The notes below the pieces were generated by a model. That model was not told where the DNA came from and searched no databases. It saw only the letters and a program-made list of their open reading frames with translations. The position numbers and the translations under genes were made by a program. Positions 5,732 through 14,300 of a DNA stretch of 23,109 nucleotides are shown piece by piece. Location: positions 1 to 23,109 of IMG/VR virus record IMGVR_UViG_3300024520_000513; one strand, given 5' to 3'. The stretch's first letter is position 1. Each line of letters opens with the position of its first letter. This stretch comes from a virus.

Positions 5732-5775
5732 CCTCATGAGGCCTTCACATCCGTGTTTCCCAGCCTCATGCTGGG
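5732..5775. repeat. Two dyad-symmetric sites in the gap before the replication initiator
   Basis: CCTCATGAGG (5732-5741) is a perfect 10-bp palindrome. Eighteen bases later CCCAGC-CTCAT-GCTGGG (5759-5775) forms a 6-bp stem with a 5-base loop. Both contain the core CCTCATG. They lie downstream of the promoter-like boxes and upstream of the initiator start. They may be operators, leader hairpins or part of a replication origin. The hairpin is not directly followed by a T-run. Confidence 0.4.
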
Positions 5776-5823
5776 TCAGGGGAGGGTTTTGTCTTTGCTT
5801 GGGGTGAAGAATGGGAAGAACGG

Positions 5824-6738
5824 ATGGAAGGTTGGGTAAAGTTGTACCGCGATATAGAGGACACTTGGATGTGGAGGGACCCCAAGAAGCTCAGGGCATG
5901 GCTCTGGATTCTTAATAGGGTTTCACATAAAGGGTTCGAGAATCGCGAAGCTGGCAAGGCGTATGTCAAGATAGCACGCGGTGAGGTGCTAACAAGCATT
6001 TTGCGCATGGCAAACGAGAATGACATGGATCGGAGAACGGTCGCACGTTTCCTCGATGACCTAGTCAGAAGTGGGTTTATAGCTCAACGCAAAACGGCAC
6101 ATTACACGGTCATAACGGTCGTTAACTGGGAAACTGCGTATACCATGGTACAGCGCGATCCCCAACGCAATGTGCAGCCCGATGAGCAACGCGATGCACA
6201 ACGCACGCCCACATACAAGAAGGTTAAGACTGTAAAGAACGTAAAGAAACAACATCCTGTAAAGTCTCACCCCGTCGTTGACCAGTGGAACGATATGGCC
6301 GTGGCATGTGGTCTTCGCAAGGTGCGTGCGGTTACAGCATCCAGGGTTGGTCACATCAATGCCAAGTTAAAGATCAAGGAGTTCGACTGGGACTCTATCC
6401 TTGGCAGCATCCCCAAGTCACCACATCTATTAGGCCACAACAATCGTGGCTGGCAGGTGACCTTTGATTGGATCTTTGTGCATGAAGGTAACTGGCCCAA
6501 GATACTTGAGGGAAACTATGAGCAGGCTGGTGCTGCTGTTGCAGTCAAGGACAAGCCCTCTGCCTTCGACACCTTCTGTGGGCCGCACTGTCAGGACAAG
6601 CCCAAGATAGCCTTATTCCGCTGGGTAGATAAAAAGAAGGGATTAACCCTTGACGCCGTGCTTGCCATGGCTATAAAGGGGGAAGTTTATATTTCACCTG
6701 CCGATGAGGGCAAGCTAAAGGAGTGGTTGAATGGGTAA
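5824..6738 (+). CDS. Replication initiator / helicase loader (DnaD or lambda O-like)
   Basis: The 304-residue protein opens with WVKLYRDIEDTWMWRDPKKL, the start typical of phage replisome-organiser proteins. It continues with a winged helix whose recognition helix is RRTVARFLDDLVRSGFI (residues 70-86) and a wing YTVITVVNWETAY. A polar linker rich in Gln-Arg (about 110-145) leads to a C-terminal domain ending with W-Q-V-T-F-D-W-I-F, NWPKILEGNY (to residue 232), a motif shared by phage initiators and DnaT/DnaD-like loaders. Such proteins bind the origin and recruit the DnaB-type helicase, which is encoded 1.2 kb downstream. The last part after residue 240 has an unusual extra domain with CGPHC. 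Binding sites may lie in the gap just upstream or in its own linker-coding DNA. Confidence 0.75.
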   Translation: MEGWVKLYRDIEDTWMWRDPKKLRAWLWILNRVSHKGFENREAGKAYVKIARGEVLTSILRMANENDMDRRTVARFLDDLVRSGFIAQRKTAHYTVITVVNWETAYTMVQRDPQRNVQPDEQRDAQRTPTYKKVKTVKNVKKQHPVKSHPVVDQWNDMAVACGLRKVRAVTASRVGHINAKLKIKEFDWDSILGSIPKSPHLLGHNNRGWQVTFDWIFVHEGNWPKILEGNYEQAGAAVAVKDKPSAFDTFCGPHCQDKPKIALFRWVDKKKGLTLDAVLAMAIKGEVYISPADEGKLKEWLNG

Positions 6739-6949
6739 GTACGGCGGGCGCGAGAGCACCATTGAGAAACTAGAGAAGATCATTGATGAGGTGGTAGAGC
6801 AACGCGAGGCTGCTTGGGCCGATGCGGAGAAGGGGCGCGTGCTGGTGAGGGGTTGGGAAGCTGCTGTAGGGGATGAGTCTGCATCGTTTCGTTTTGGACG
6901 AGCGTTAATTGCGTGGGCCGAGGAGGGGGATGATGGGCAACAGGGCTAA
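6731..6949 (+). CDS. Hypothetical small helical protein
   Basis: This 72-residue product is charged and mostly helical (TIEKLEKIIDEVVEQREAAWADAEKGR), ending with FGRALIAWAEEGDDGQQG. The ATG has AAAGGAG 7 bases upstream, inside the end of the initiator gene, and overlaps it by 8 bases. Its own end overlaps the radical-SAM-like gene, supplying the AGGAGG that serves that gene. I recognise no family. A role as a small accessory to replication is possible from position only. Confidence 0.55.
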   Translation: MGKYGGRESTIEKLEKIIDEVVEQREAAWADAEKGRVLVRGWEAAVGDESASFRFGRALIAWAEEGDDGQQG

Positions 6950-7925
6950 CGTTGTCACTGTTGGATCTAAAAGCGAAAGCTTGGGGGCTAACAAGTTGGC
7001 GACATGGCTAAGGGCAACCGGGTGGGACGTTACTGAATCAATCGAAGTGTCTCCGATGTTCCACGACTTTGACCTAACCTGCTTCTCGGTCGTGTTTTCG
7101 TGGAAGCTACCGGCGCTGGTGAAGATGGTCAATTCCATTAAGGACAAGAGCGAGGTCTGGATTGGTGGCCCTGCCGTGAGCTTCAGCAATAAGAACTATC
7201 GGTATGTGGAGGACTCTACTGGTATCGCACCCACCACCGGGATCGACCAACGCTTTGAAAAGGCAGAGCATGATTCATGCATGAATTACTTTTCGCGTGG
7301 GTGCCCGGCATATACCCCGGCTTGCGGGTTTTGCCCCGTGCCCAAGATAGAGGGCAGCACATTTACCTTTTACCCAGATGCGCGACCCACCAAGATGCTG
7401 CTGGACAATAACCTATCTGCGCTGCCTGCTGAATATCAAGATCATATAATAAATGCCTATCGTGATTTCAGTGGCAAGGTAGACGCCAACAGCGGTTTTG
7501 AACCGCACTCATTCAACGAAGAAATACTAAGCAGGTGGTCAACCTTCCCGCTTATGTACTGGCGCTTCGGGTATGATGACCTGACCGAGAGAGAGCAGGC
7601 GCTTACAATGTTAGACCTTTTGATGTCCAAGGGGGTTGCGGGGAGGCGCATCCAGGTATATACGCTGATAGGGAACGAGTCGGTTGCAGACAGCATAAGC
7701 AGGTGTCGGGAAGTCATTAGCTTGGGCGCTGAACCTAGGCCACAAAGGTTGAGGCCGCTTGATTGGCTAGGTGGCGATCTGCCATGCCGCCATGACTGGA
7801 CAGAGCCGAATCTGATCGCAACACAAAGGTACTTTGCACTACCACAGATATGGAGGACGGTGGAGATGCGTGACTTTTATTACCAGAAGAGGTATCCGTT
7901 TCGGGATATGGGGGTGGCGGCTTGA
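6933..7925 (+). CDS. Radical-SAM-like enzyme with B12-binding-type N-terminal domain
   Basis: With the start at ATG 6933, placed 6 bases after AGGAGG, the protein has 330 residues. The N-terminal third is a Rossmann-like domain (ANVVTVGSKSESLGANKLA, VWIGGPAVSF) as found before radical SAM cores of the B12-binding class. Then comes SRGCPAYTPACGFCPVPKIE, which matches the RGC..C.FC.VP..EG cluster loop of radical SAM enzymes. However, the spacing is C124-x6-C131-x2-C134 instead of the usual CX3CX2C. Further TIM-barrel-like strands follow (VDANSGFE, YWRFGYDDL, IQVYTLIGNES). Radical SAM enzymes use a 4Fe-4S cluster and S-adenosylmethionine. Its place between initiator and helicase suggests a DNA or nucleotide substrate, which is inference. 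The substrate is unknown. Confidence 0.65.
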   Translation: MGNRANVVTVGSKSESLGANKLATWLRATGWDVTESIEVSPMFHDFDLTCFSVVFSWKLPALVKMVNSIKDKSEVWIGGPAVSFSNKNYRYVEDSTGIAPTTGIDQRFEKAEHDSCMNYFSRGCPAYTPACGFCPVPKIEGSTFTFYPDARPTKMLLDNNLSALPAEYQDHIINAYRDFSGKVDANSGFEPHSFNEEILSRWSTFPLMYWRFGYDDLTEREQALTMLDLLMSKGVAGRRIQVYTLIGNESVADSISRCREVISLGAEPRPQRLRPLDWLGGDLPCRHDWTEPNLIATQRYFALPQIWRTVEMRDFYYQKRYPFRDMGVAA

Positions 7926-9196
7926 ACAATCTCCCCGCTGAACGATCACTCCTCTACCTCTGCATAGACTCCGACATATCATGTGGGGAAATCTGCGCAG
8001 TAGTGGAGACATCCGACTTCACTGACCCTGACCATGCTGAGTTGTACAGCATCGTGCTTGAGTTACATGGTGCAGAAACCAAGGTGGAAATGAGCACCTT
8101 ATTAGCCGCTGGTGCCTCCACATCCACGGTGGGTGACGTATTGGAGCATGGGATGGCCGATGCAAGGTCGTGTAAAGCCCACTTAAGGGCCCTCACAGCC
8201 TCTACACGGGCACGAAAGCTCTCAAGGGTATGCAGGGAGGCCCTAGACAATTTGGAGGCCACCTCGGGCCGTATAGAGCCCCTTCTTGATTCCTTCCAAT
8301 CGCTCATAGATGACCACCACAAGTCCAGCATTGACGATCAGACGGTCAGCATGGCACAAGGTGCAGAGGAAACCATGGAGTGGCTGGTGTCTGGAGGGGC
8401 TTCCAAACAGTTGAAGACTGGGTATATAGAGGTTGACAAGTTGGTACGCTTCCGGCCAGGTGGGCTACACATCATCGCAGCCAGGCCCAGCGTAGGGAAA
8501 ACATGCCTTGCCCTTAACCTCACACGCAAGTGGGCCACTGCTGGGACACCCGTACTATTCGTATCATTGGAGATGGCATACCAAGACCTCGTCACCTCAC
8601 TGATTGCAGCAGAGGCCAACATACCAATCGATGCCCTGATGTACGGTGACCCTGACGGGACTCAGTGGGTCAAGGCTGCAATGGCAAAGGACAGGGTATC
8701 CGGACTGCCCATCACCATCACATACAACCGCAACCTGTACGGTGTCATCACCCTTGCCAAGCAGATGGCCCGGCAGAACAAGGACTTGGTCGTGGTCGTT
8801 GACTACCTCCAGCTATTAGAAGGTGCCCGCGTTGGCAAGAACTCCAACCGAGAGCAAGAGATATCCCAGTTCAGCCAGAAACTTAAAGGCATGGCTCTGG
8901 ATGAAGGGATCACAGTGGTTGCCCTGTCGCAGCTTAACCGTAGCGCAGAGCACCGCACCAATAAGAAGCCTGTGTTGTCTGATCTACGCGAGTCTGGTGC
9001 CATCGAGCAGGACGCTGATGTGGTGCTTCTCATGTACCGGGCAGACTACTACTCAGACACAGCGCGGGCTGATTCACAGACGGAGATAATTTGTGCTAAA
9101 CAACGCGGAGGGCAGACTGGGAAAGTGGATATGATGTTCAGGAAGGACAAGGGCAGGTTTGAGAATTTAGCTTATGGAGGAGGAAGAGATGTATGA
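7922..9196 (+). CDS. dnaB: DnaB-type replicative DNA helicase
   Basis: This is a RecA-fold hexameric helicase that unwinds the fork. The reduced N-terminal domain (about residues 1-135) resembles DnaB-N but is divergent. The C-terminal motor has Walker A ARPSVGKT (187-194), SLEM (215-218), Walker B VVVVDYLQLL, the motif ALSQLNR, and DLRESGAIEQDADVVLLMYR, then CAKQRGGQTG with the Lys/Arg of the arginine-finger region. At 424 residues it is slightly shorter than the usual 450-470. The start is a TTG overlapping the stop of the previous gene, with a G-rich Shine-Dalgarno. It works with the initiator at 5824. No primase domain is seen, so priming would be by the host or another locus. Confidence 0.93.
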   Translation: MNNLPAERSLLYLCIDSDISCGEICAVVETSDFTDPDHAELYSIVLELHGAETKVEMSTLLAAGASTSTVGDVLEHGMADARSCKAHLRALTASTRARKLSRVCREALDNLEATSGRIEPLLDSFQSLIDDHHKSSIDDQTVSMAQGAEETMEWLVSGGASKQLKTGYIEVDKLVRFRPGGLHIIAARPSVGKTCLALNLTRKWATAGTPVLFVSLEMAYQDLVTSLIAAEANIPIDALMYGDPDGTQWVKAAMAKDRVSGLPITITYNRNLYGVITLAKQMARQNKDLVVVVDYLQLLEGARVGKNSNREQEISQFSQKLKGMALDEGITVVALSQLNRSAEHRTNKKPVLSDLRESGAIEQDADVVLLMYRADYYSDTARADSQTEIICAKQRGGQTGKVDMMFRKDKGRFENLAYGGGRDV

Positions 9197-9392
9197 TTTA
9201 AAAGGGCTGGATGATTTTGAGTTTATCGAGAAAGTCTTTACTGACCTGAAGTCGGCTAAGTCAAGGGGTGAACTGTGCATGGTTGATAACAATGACCTTG
9301 ACCGACTGGTCAAGACTGCATTGGCTGGCTTGGCGTGGAAGGAGACTGCGGTGGGCCTGATGAGCGAGGAGGCCCCAGATGACCAACATTGA
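9189..9392 (+). CDS. Hypothetical small acidic protein
   Basis: The 67-residue product starts at ATG 9189, directly after a strong GGAGGAGGAAG in the end of the helicase gene. An earlier in-frame ATG at 9174 would lie before that ribosome-binding sequence. The protein is acidic and helical (DLKGLDDFEFIEKVFTDLK, DLDRLVKTALAGLAW). No family is recognised. It overlaps both neighbours and is clearly part of the operon. Confidence 0.55.
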   Translation: MYDLKGLDDFEFIEKVFTDLKSAKSRGELCMVDNNDLDRLVKTALAGLAWKETAVGLMSEEAPDDQH

Positions 9393-9609
9393 CATCGACA
9401 TCATACTAGACCAATGGGTGAATGACGGATGGTCACTGATAATCGAGGGTAACACATACGGGTACATGGTCACCATCGCCCATGCCGACCGGGAAGACAT
9501 CACGGTGGAGAACGAGAATTTCACCCGTGCTGTCATGGATGTGGATGGCATACTGGCTGATCAGGACGATGCGGATAGCTGGAGAGAAGAGTTTGAGGGG
9601 AGACGGTAA
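9379..9609 (+). CDS. Hypothetical protein
   Basis: A 76-residue acidic protein. The centre (WSLIIEGNTYGYMVTIAHAD) reads as a pair of beta strands, followed by a strand and a helix (FTRAVMDVDGILAD). This is loosely like the small beta-beta-alpha of HicB-type or dsRBD-like folds, but no diagnostic residues are present. It starts at an ATG inside the end of the previous gene after GAGGAGG. It stops at TAATG with the next start. Function is not assigned. Confidence 0.55.
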   Translation: MTNIDIDIILDQWVNDGWSLIIEGNTYGYMVTIAHADREDITVENENFTRAVMDVDGILADQDDADSWREEFEGRR

Positions 9610-9857
9610 TGTCCACACTTACCCAGGAGGAAGTAGATACAATCATGGCATCAGGCAAATGGTATTCCGACATCATCCAAGGCAAGGAACTGGACGAGAA
9701 CATCGCCAGTATGACCAAGTGCCTATACTGTGAAACCATCTTGTGGAAGCGGGAGGTGTGTGCTTGCCACAAGTATGATTGTCAGGAAGGGCCTCTATGC
9801 GATGCCTGCATGGATGATCATATTGTGGAGCATATTGATAAGGGGGATGAGGCATGA
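9609..9857 (+). CDS. Cys/His-rich probable zinc-binding protein
   Basis: The 82-residue protein has a cluster of metal ligands: CLYC, then CACHKYDC, then CDAC followed by HIVEH. The number and spacing of Cys and His residues suggest two bound zinc ions in a RING- or B-box-like arrangement, though it matches no family I know exactly. The start overlaps the previous stop as TAATG with GGGGAGA upstream. The stop overlaps the RuvC-like gene (ATGA). It lies in the replication operon, so interaction with DNA or with a replication protein is plausible but unproven. Confidence 0.6.
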   Translation: MSTLTQEEVDTIMASGKWYSDIIQGKELDENIASMTKCLYCETILWKREVCACHKYDCQEGPLCDACMDDHIVEHIDKGDEA

Positions 9858-10294
9858 GATACGTCGGCATAGACCCTGGTGTGAATGGTGCGATAGCGTG
9901 GATGGATGAAGACAACAATGGGTGCGGCTCCATCAAGATGCCAAAGGAGGGCTACCTGAGACAAGGTATGCGTGGCCACGTATGTGAACACTTCTGCGAT
10001 GTCTACGTTGAGGACATCCCCAAGGGGTTCAGTGGCATGGTCAACCAGTCTACGATGGCTGTGCTTCACCGCAACTTCGGGTATATGCTTGGGGTATTGG
10101 CCTGCACCAACATCACACCTATTATGGTCCGACCCCAAACATGGCAGAAGGACATACCCGGACTCAAAGGACTAAAGGGCAAAGACCGAAAGAACGCGCT
10201 TTGGGAGCACGCGAAGGAATGCTTCCCAGATATAAAGGTTTTTAAGTATTCTGCCGATGCGTTACTTATTGCCAAGTGGGGGAGTGAACAGTGA
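9854..10294 (+). CDS. RuvC-like Holliday junction resolvase
   Basis: The protein has the RNase H-like fold of phage RuvC resolvases. The first motif is YVGIDPGVNGAIAW with D7, the second VYVEDIP with E53, and the C-terminal helix YSADALLIAKW with D135, matching the usual A-D-A-L-L-x-A. Between them lies VRPQTWQKD, another conserved segment of this family, and a basic loop GKDRKNA. At 146 residues it is slightly shorter than cellular RuvC. It would cleave four-way junctions or branched replication intermediates before packaging. The ATG overlaps the stop of the previous gene, with GGGGGATGAGG as the Shine-Dalgarno region. Confidence 0.85.
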   Translation: MRYVGIDPGVNGAIAWMDEDNNGCGSIKMPKEGYLRQGMRGHVCEHFCDVYVEDIPKGFSGMVNQSTMAVLHRNFGYMLGVLACTNITPIMVRPQTWQKDIPGLKGLKGKDRKNALWEHAKECFPDIKVFKYSADALLIAKWGSEQ

Positions 10295-10488
10295 AGGTAT
10301 CCAACGAGGACTGGGGCCCGCAGAAGGCAGATGGCCCATGCCCATTTTGCAACCATGGCAAGCTCTACCAAGCCCCGGCTAGCATCCACCCCAAGTGGAG
10401 GACCCCGACACTATATGTGGCACTATGTTGCAATGGGTGCAAGTGGCGTGGGTATGGCTGGTGGCATGGAGCAGAGGAAGAGCAATGA
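10291..10488 (+). CDS. Small zinc-ribbon protein (Lar-like)
   Basis: Starts at GTG 10291, overlapping the stop of the RuvC-like gene (GTGA), with GGGGGAG upstream. The 65 residues hold CPFC near the N-terminus and CCNGC later, separated by about 25 residues including a WRTPTLYVALCC strand. This is the layout of Lar-type restriction-alleviation or other small phage zinc ribbons. The Lar label is only a resemblance. It is coupled to the next zinc-ribbon gene through ATGA. Confidence 0.55.
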   Translation: MKVSNEDWGPQKADGPCPFCNHGKLYQAPASIHPKWRTPTLYVALCCNGCKWRGYGWWHGAEEEQ

Positions 10489-10691
10489 GGGAACGGTGTA
10501 GTGATTGTGGTCAGTTTGTAAGGCTAGGAGATTCAGGCGTCTTCCACGAATTCATCCCAGACACAGAGTTCACCATCGAGGAAGATATTTGGACGTGTAA
10601 CACCTGCATCAACCTATCAATGCCCGCTAATCATACTCCAGAAACCCTTGAACAAGGCGACAACGCCAGCGACCAAGGCACCCCAGACTAG
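10485..10691 (+). CDS. Small zinc-ribbon protein at the convergent junction
   Basis: ATG 10485 follows GAGGAAGAG and overlaps the previous stop, giving 68 residues. CSDC near the N-terminus and CNTC about 35 residues later form a zinc ribbon around a beta region (FIPDTEFTIEEDIWTC). The last 25 or so residues (ANHTPETLEQGDNASDQ) are polar and look unstructured. They are encoded in DNA that also encodes, on the other strand, the C-terminal membrane helix of the holin-like gene. It is the last gene of the plus-strand half. Confidence 0.5.
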   Translation: MRERCSDCGQFVRLGDSGVFHEFIPDTEFTIEEDIWTCNTCINLSMPANHTPETLEQGDNASDQGTPD

Positions 10692-10871
10692 CTTCTGCTT
10701 CTGCTCAAGGCGGTCCAGACGCACAGCGTCACCCTTCTCTGGCTGACCGGGAGGGCCATTGCGGTAGACATCAAACTTCTGGAACATCACCGTGTGGTCT
10801 TCCTGTGTATCAGATACCCTGTCAAGGGCACGCATAACAGTGTGTAGGGTAGGCTCTGATTCAGGTGGCAT
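10617..10871 (-). CDS. Holin-like small membrane protein (XhlA-like layout)
   Basis: The 84-residue protein has a polar N-terminal half with a charged helix, then DRLEQKQKLVWGALVAGVV, a single C-terminal membrane helix continuing to LFKGFWSM. This order (coiled-coil helix, then one membrane span) is that of XhlA/hemolysin-like phage proteins and some class III-like holins. Phage holins permeabilise the inner membrane at lysis. The call rests on topology, not on a diagnostic motif. It is the last gene of the minus-strand virion block, overlaps the preceding lipoprotein gene by 11 bases, and meets the plus-strand genes tail to tail with 75 bases of overlap. Confidence 0.5.
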   Translation of the reverse strand: MPPESEPTLHTVMRALDRVSDTQEDHTVMFQKFDVYRNGPPGQPEKGDAVRLDRLEQKQKLVWGALVAGVVALFKGFWSMISGH

Positions 10872-11316
10872 TGGAGGTAACCTTTTCTTTCATCTCTTGG
10901 TAAACGCCATGCTCAACATGGACTTGGCGCATGTGGTCAATGTAATCCTTCTTGTTCTCTTCTGGCATAGTCTCCATCCAGCGATTGGATGCAGCTATCT
11001 GTGCGTCATTCACTCTCTGTTCTGTTGCCACCCTCGCGTCCGATTCCGCAAGTTTACTCGCCATTGTCCTGCGGATAAGAATAGCCGCCATACCCAATAG
11101 CCCAGTACCACCAATACCAGCCCCACCGAGAATGCCAATATTCTTAACAGCCGACCCAAGGAAATTCGTGAACCAGTTACCATATGTTAATTCTACCTTG
11201 CCGGTAGTAGGATTTATTTTGGCGCGATGACCCAATGGGTGCTGGTCATTATGGATGTGGTTCTCTAAACAACCAATGCAGAACATCAGCATCCCAAACA
11301 GTACCCATTTCCTCAT
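10861..11316 (-). CDS. Putative lipoprotein/membrane protein with coiled-coil tail
   Basis: I start it at the ATG at 11316, two bases after the stop of the giant gene. A longer version (from 11415) would run through that gene and lacks a signal. The roughly 151-residue product begins MRKWVLFGMLMFCIGC, a signal-peptide-like stretch with a possible lipobox ending at C16, although the -3 residue is Cys rather than Leu. A glycine-rich hydrophobic segment (GILGGAGIGGTGLLGMAAI) forms a likely membrane span near the middle. The C-terminal third is a charged helix. Lipoprotein plus membrane span next to a holin-like gene suggests a lysis or envelope role; a spanin is possible but unproven. Confidence 0.55.
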   Translation of the reverse strand: MRKWVLFGMLMFCIGCLENHIHNDQHPLGHRAKINPTTGKVELTYGNWFTNFLGSAVKNIGILGGAGIGGTGLLGMAAILIRRTMASKLAESDARVATEQRVNDAQIAASNRWMETMPEENKKDYIDHMRQVHVEHGVYQEMKEKVTSNAT

Positions 11317-11317
11317 G

Positions 11318-14300
11318 TCATGCGCCTTGTGATTTAAGTAAGTCTTGCATGGCCTGTAGTGTAAAGCCGTCCTTGCTAACACGGGTACCCTTATCCTTAC
11401 CCCGTGCCTTATCAATTCTCTTCAGTTCCTTCTGTGCGTTGTCCAATTGGAACTGCTCTGCACTGAATGCAGGTTCAATCTCACGGATCAAACCCTGCAA
11501 GACTTCAGCGTTGGCATCGTCACCTATCTTCTGGGCACGCTTCAATGCAGAGCGTAGGGTGCCAAGCGACTTCTTCTTCTGGAAGTCTACCGTAGCCTTG
11601 CGGCGGTCGATGTCCACCTTGTTGAGTTTGACGCCGAATGCGAATCGCATAGCAACGTCCATGATCTCTCGCTTGCGGAACTCATCAGTCCCAGGTGACA
11701 GGCGAATGAAGTTATCAAGTTCATTCAGTGTGCGGATAGTCTGTAGCGAATGGATCTGTTTCTTTTGTACTCGGAAGTTGAGGAACTGACCCTTCTCACC
11801 AGCGAACCGTTCAATGTCTTGATCCTTAAAGATGGACTTGTTAAAGAACAGTTCCCACGGCAACTTAAAGATCGGTGACAACATTCCCACCATCTCCTTG
11901 GCCATGACCTTCGGATTCAGTGTCAGTTTGTTCAATTCAAATATAGGTATCCATGACTCCAGCAAGAAGTACTCAGGGTTGCCATCATCGTCAAGGCGAA
12001 CAGGTACACCAAAGTTATCTGATACAAAGTTGGGTACCAGTTCATCTGGCAACGGTTCTTCAATAGCACCAAAGTCCACGCCAAAGTCCCGAAGGTTGAT
12101 GGCTGTCTTAGGCTCAACCAGTGCGCGCCGCATTGCATTAACCTTGCCGGGCGTCAGTGACACAGCCTTGATCATGGCAGGAAGAGACTTCCTCGTCCAG
12201 GTATAAAACGGAAATAGCCTACGAAACACACCAGACTCAATATCAGTCAGGTCACCATAATCAAACAGCGTTGCCACAGCGCTCTGCCCAGCAGTGGCCT
12301 CATCCCACTTGTCTACCTCCATCCGGTAGATGATGTGGGCTATCCGGTCATTGTCCTCAACAAAGGATGATGCCTTACGTGCAGCATCGTTGGTCTTGCC
12401 AACCTTCTCCTTGACCTTGGAGAACGCACGGGCTGCTTTGCTGGTCAACGTCTTCTTGGCAAACTGCTTATTGGTGGCAGACCCGAACTCTTCAGCGAAG
12501 AAGGACCCAGAGTCCATGCCACGGTTACGGATGATAATGTCCAGCATCTCCTTGCCATCGACATCGCCACCACCGATCTTGAAGTTCATTTTCCTCAGTC
12601 TCGCCGTAGCTGCCGCAACCTCTTCAGCAGTACGTGCCTTCTTCAGTGACGTAGCAGCAAGTTGCAGGTTCAGCCCCTTGGCGTAGCTACGGGTGAACCC
12701 AATGGGGTTATCCATCCCAGACAACCAGTTAAGGAACTTGTTGGAGATGGAGTTGCGACCATGGAAAGCAGGGTTGTACGCAGTAGCTGATATCTTCCAT
12801 GCGTTCTGCACGGTATCAAACGACTTCAGGAACTGATTCATCACCGCAGGCTGGAACAGTTTCTCTCTCACATTCAGGATCTGTTCTGCCACTTCAGGCG
12901 GGAAGAAGACACCCTTTAAGTTCTTGTCATTGGGGAGTGCTTCAACCCAGCCGGGTGGGACTTCATCCAGTGCCTCCGAAGGCAGTTGGCTGGAACGCAC
13001 CTTCTTGCCGTTCTTGGTTGTCAGGTTGACAGCCTTGCCGAATAGCTTGGAGTAGTTCTTGAAGTACTCAGCATTGGAGGCAGCTTCAACGAATCGCCTG
13101 CCTACAGTGTCTAGCACCGCACGAACATCTGTCTCAAAGTACTCAGCAACAAGGTCTTGGAACCCATGCTTGGTGGCATCTTCCATGTTTTTGATGGTGC
13201 CATTAGCCACAAGCCTATCCAGTTCCCTTGCACGCTCGGGTGACTGGGCTCGTAGGTTGGCCACAAACTTCTGTGCAACGCCCTCACTCAACTGTCCCGG
13301 CTCTAATGCCACCAACTTGTTGACTTCTTCAGTGGTCAGCGCACGTCCTGGTAACCCATCGTCCAGTGGCTCACGGAACTTGCGCACAATGTTCTGGGCT
13401 ATGTCGGTTTTTGCTACACGCTTACCACGCTCACCTTGCTTCAGTGTAGCGAAGAACTTGTTAGCTTCCTCGGTAGCAATGTGTGGCAGGTACAGCGGTG
13501 TCTTGGCAATGGCATCAGCGGCATCGTCAGCACTCTTGGTCAGTGACCCTATCTGACCCTTCAGTTGGGCTTGGAAGGTATCCCCGCCAGTCTCCAGCAC
13601 CTGTTCAGCCACAGCACCCACGTTCTGCTTGTCAAGGTTATTCAGTGCCTTGGACAATGTAGGAGCCTGTGGTCCCATGGCATCAGCAGCCCTGCGTAGT
13701 TCAGGCACAGCATCCTTCACGGCAGCATTGAGCAAGTCCATCTCAGCCGTGATCTCACGGAACTTCTTGCGGTCCAATGGGTCAGGCAGGAACTTGGCAA
13801 GCGTCTTGTCATCAACTCGCCTCAATGCCTGTACAAATTCGCTTGTATTGCCGAAGGATACCTGCTTATTCTTGCCAGCCAGCGCAGATAGCTCCCTGCG
13901 TCCATCCTTCATCAGTCGGGCGGTCAATGCCACGGCATCAGTCTTGTCCATTGACTTGAGCTTGCGACCCAGCTTGCCGGTGCTGCGCTCCAGTTTCTCA
14001 ACCAGCGGGCGAAATTCCCCACTTAACTTACGGGCATACACCTTCAGTGCAGTATTCGTCTTCTTCGGGATGGCCTCGATGGTCTTCTTAAACTTGGCTG
14101 TCTGGCTAGGGATCTCAAGCCCCAACTCCTTCATCCAGCCTGCCCATCCCTCGATTAGCTCTGAGCCCTTCAGAATCGCCTGTAGCTCACCCTGTGTGTA
14201 TTGGAGGGTCTTGTCACCCCCCTTGCGCACGGAGGCCGTCAGGAGCCCGTCAGGCCCCTTCAGCGGCTTGCTACCAAGGTTCTCCCACTTCTTGTACAGT

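Noticed and set aside
5759-5787. CCCAGC...GCTGGG hairpin as a terminator
   Set aside because: The stem is followed by TCAGGGGAGGG before any T residues, so the T-run is not adjacent. It is kept only as a dyad site.
11317-11415. 33-residue N-terminal extension of the lipoprotein gene
   Set aside because: It would overlap the conserved end of the giant gene and would bury the signal-peptide-like start MRKWVLFGMLMF.
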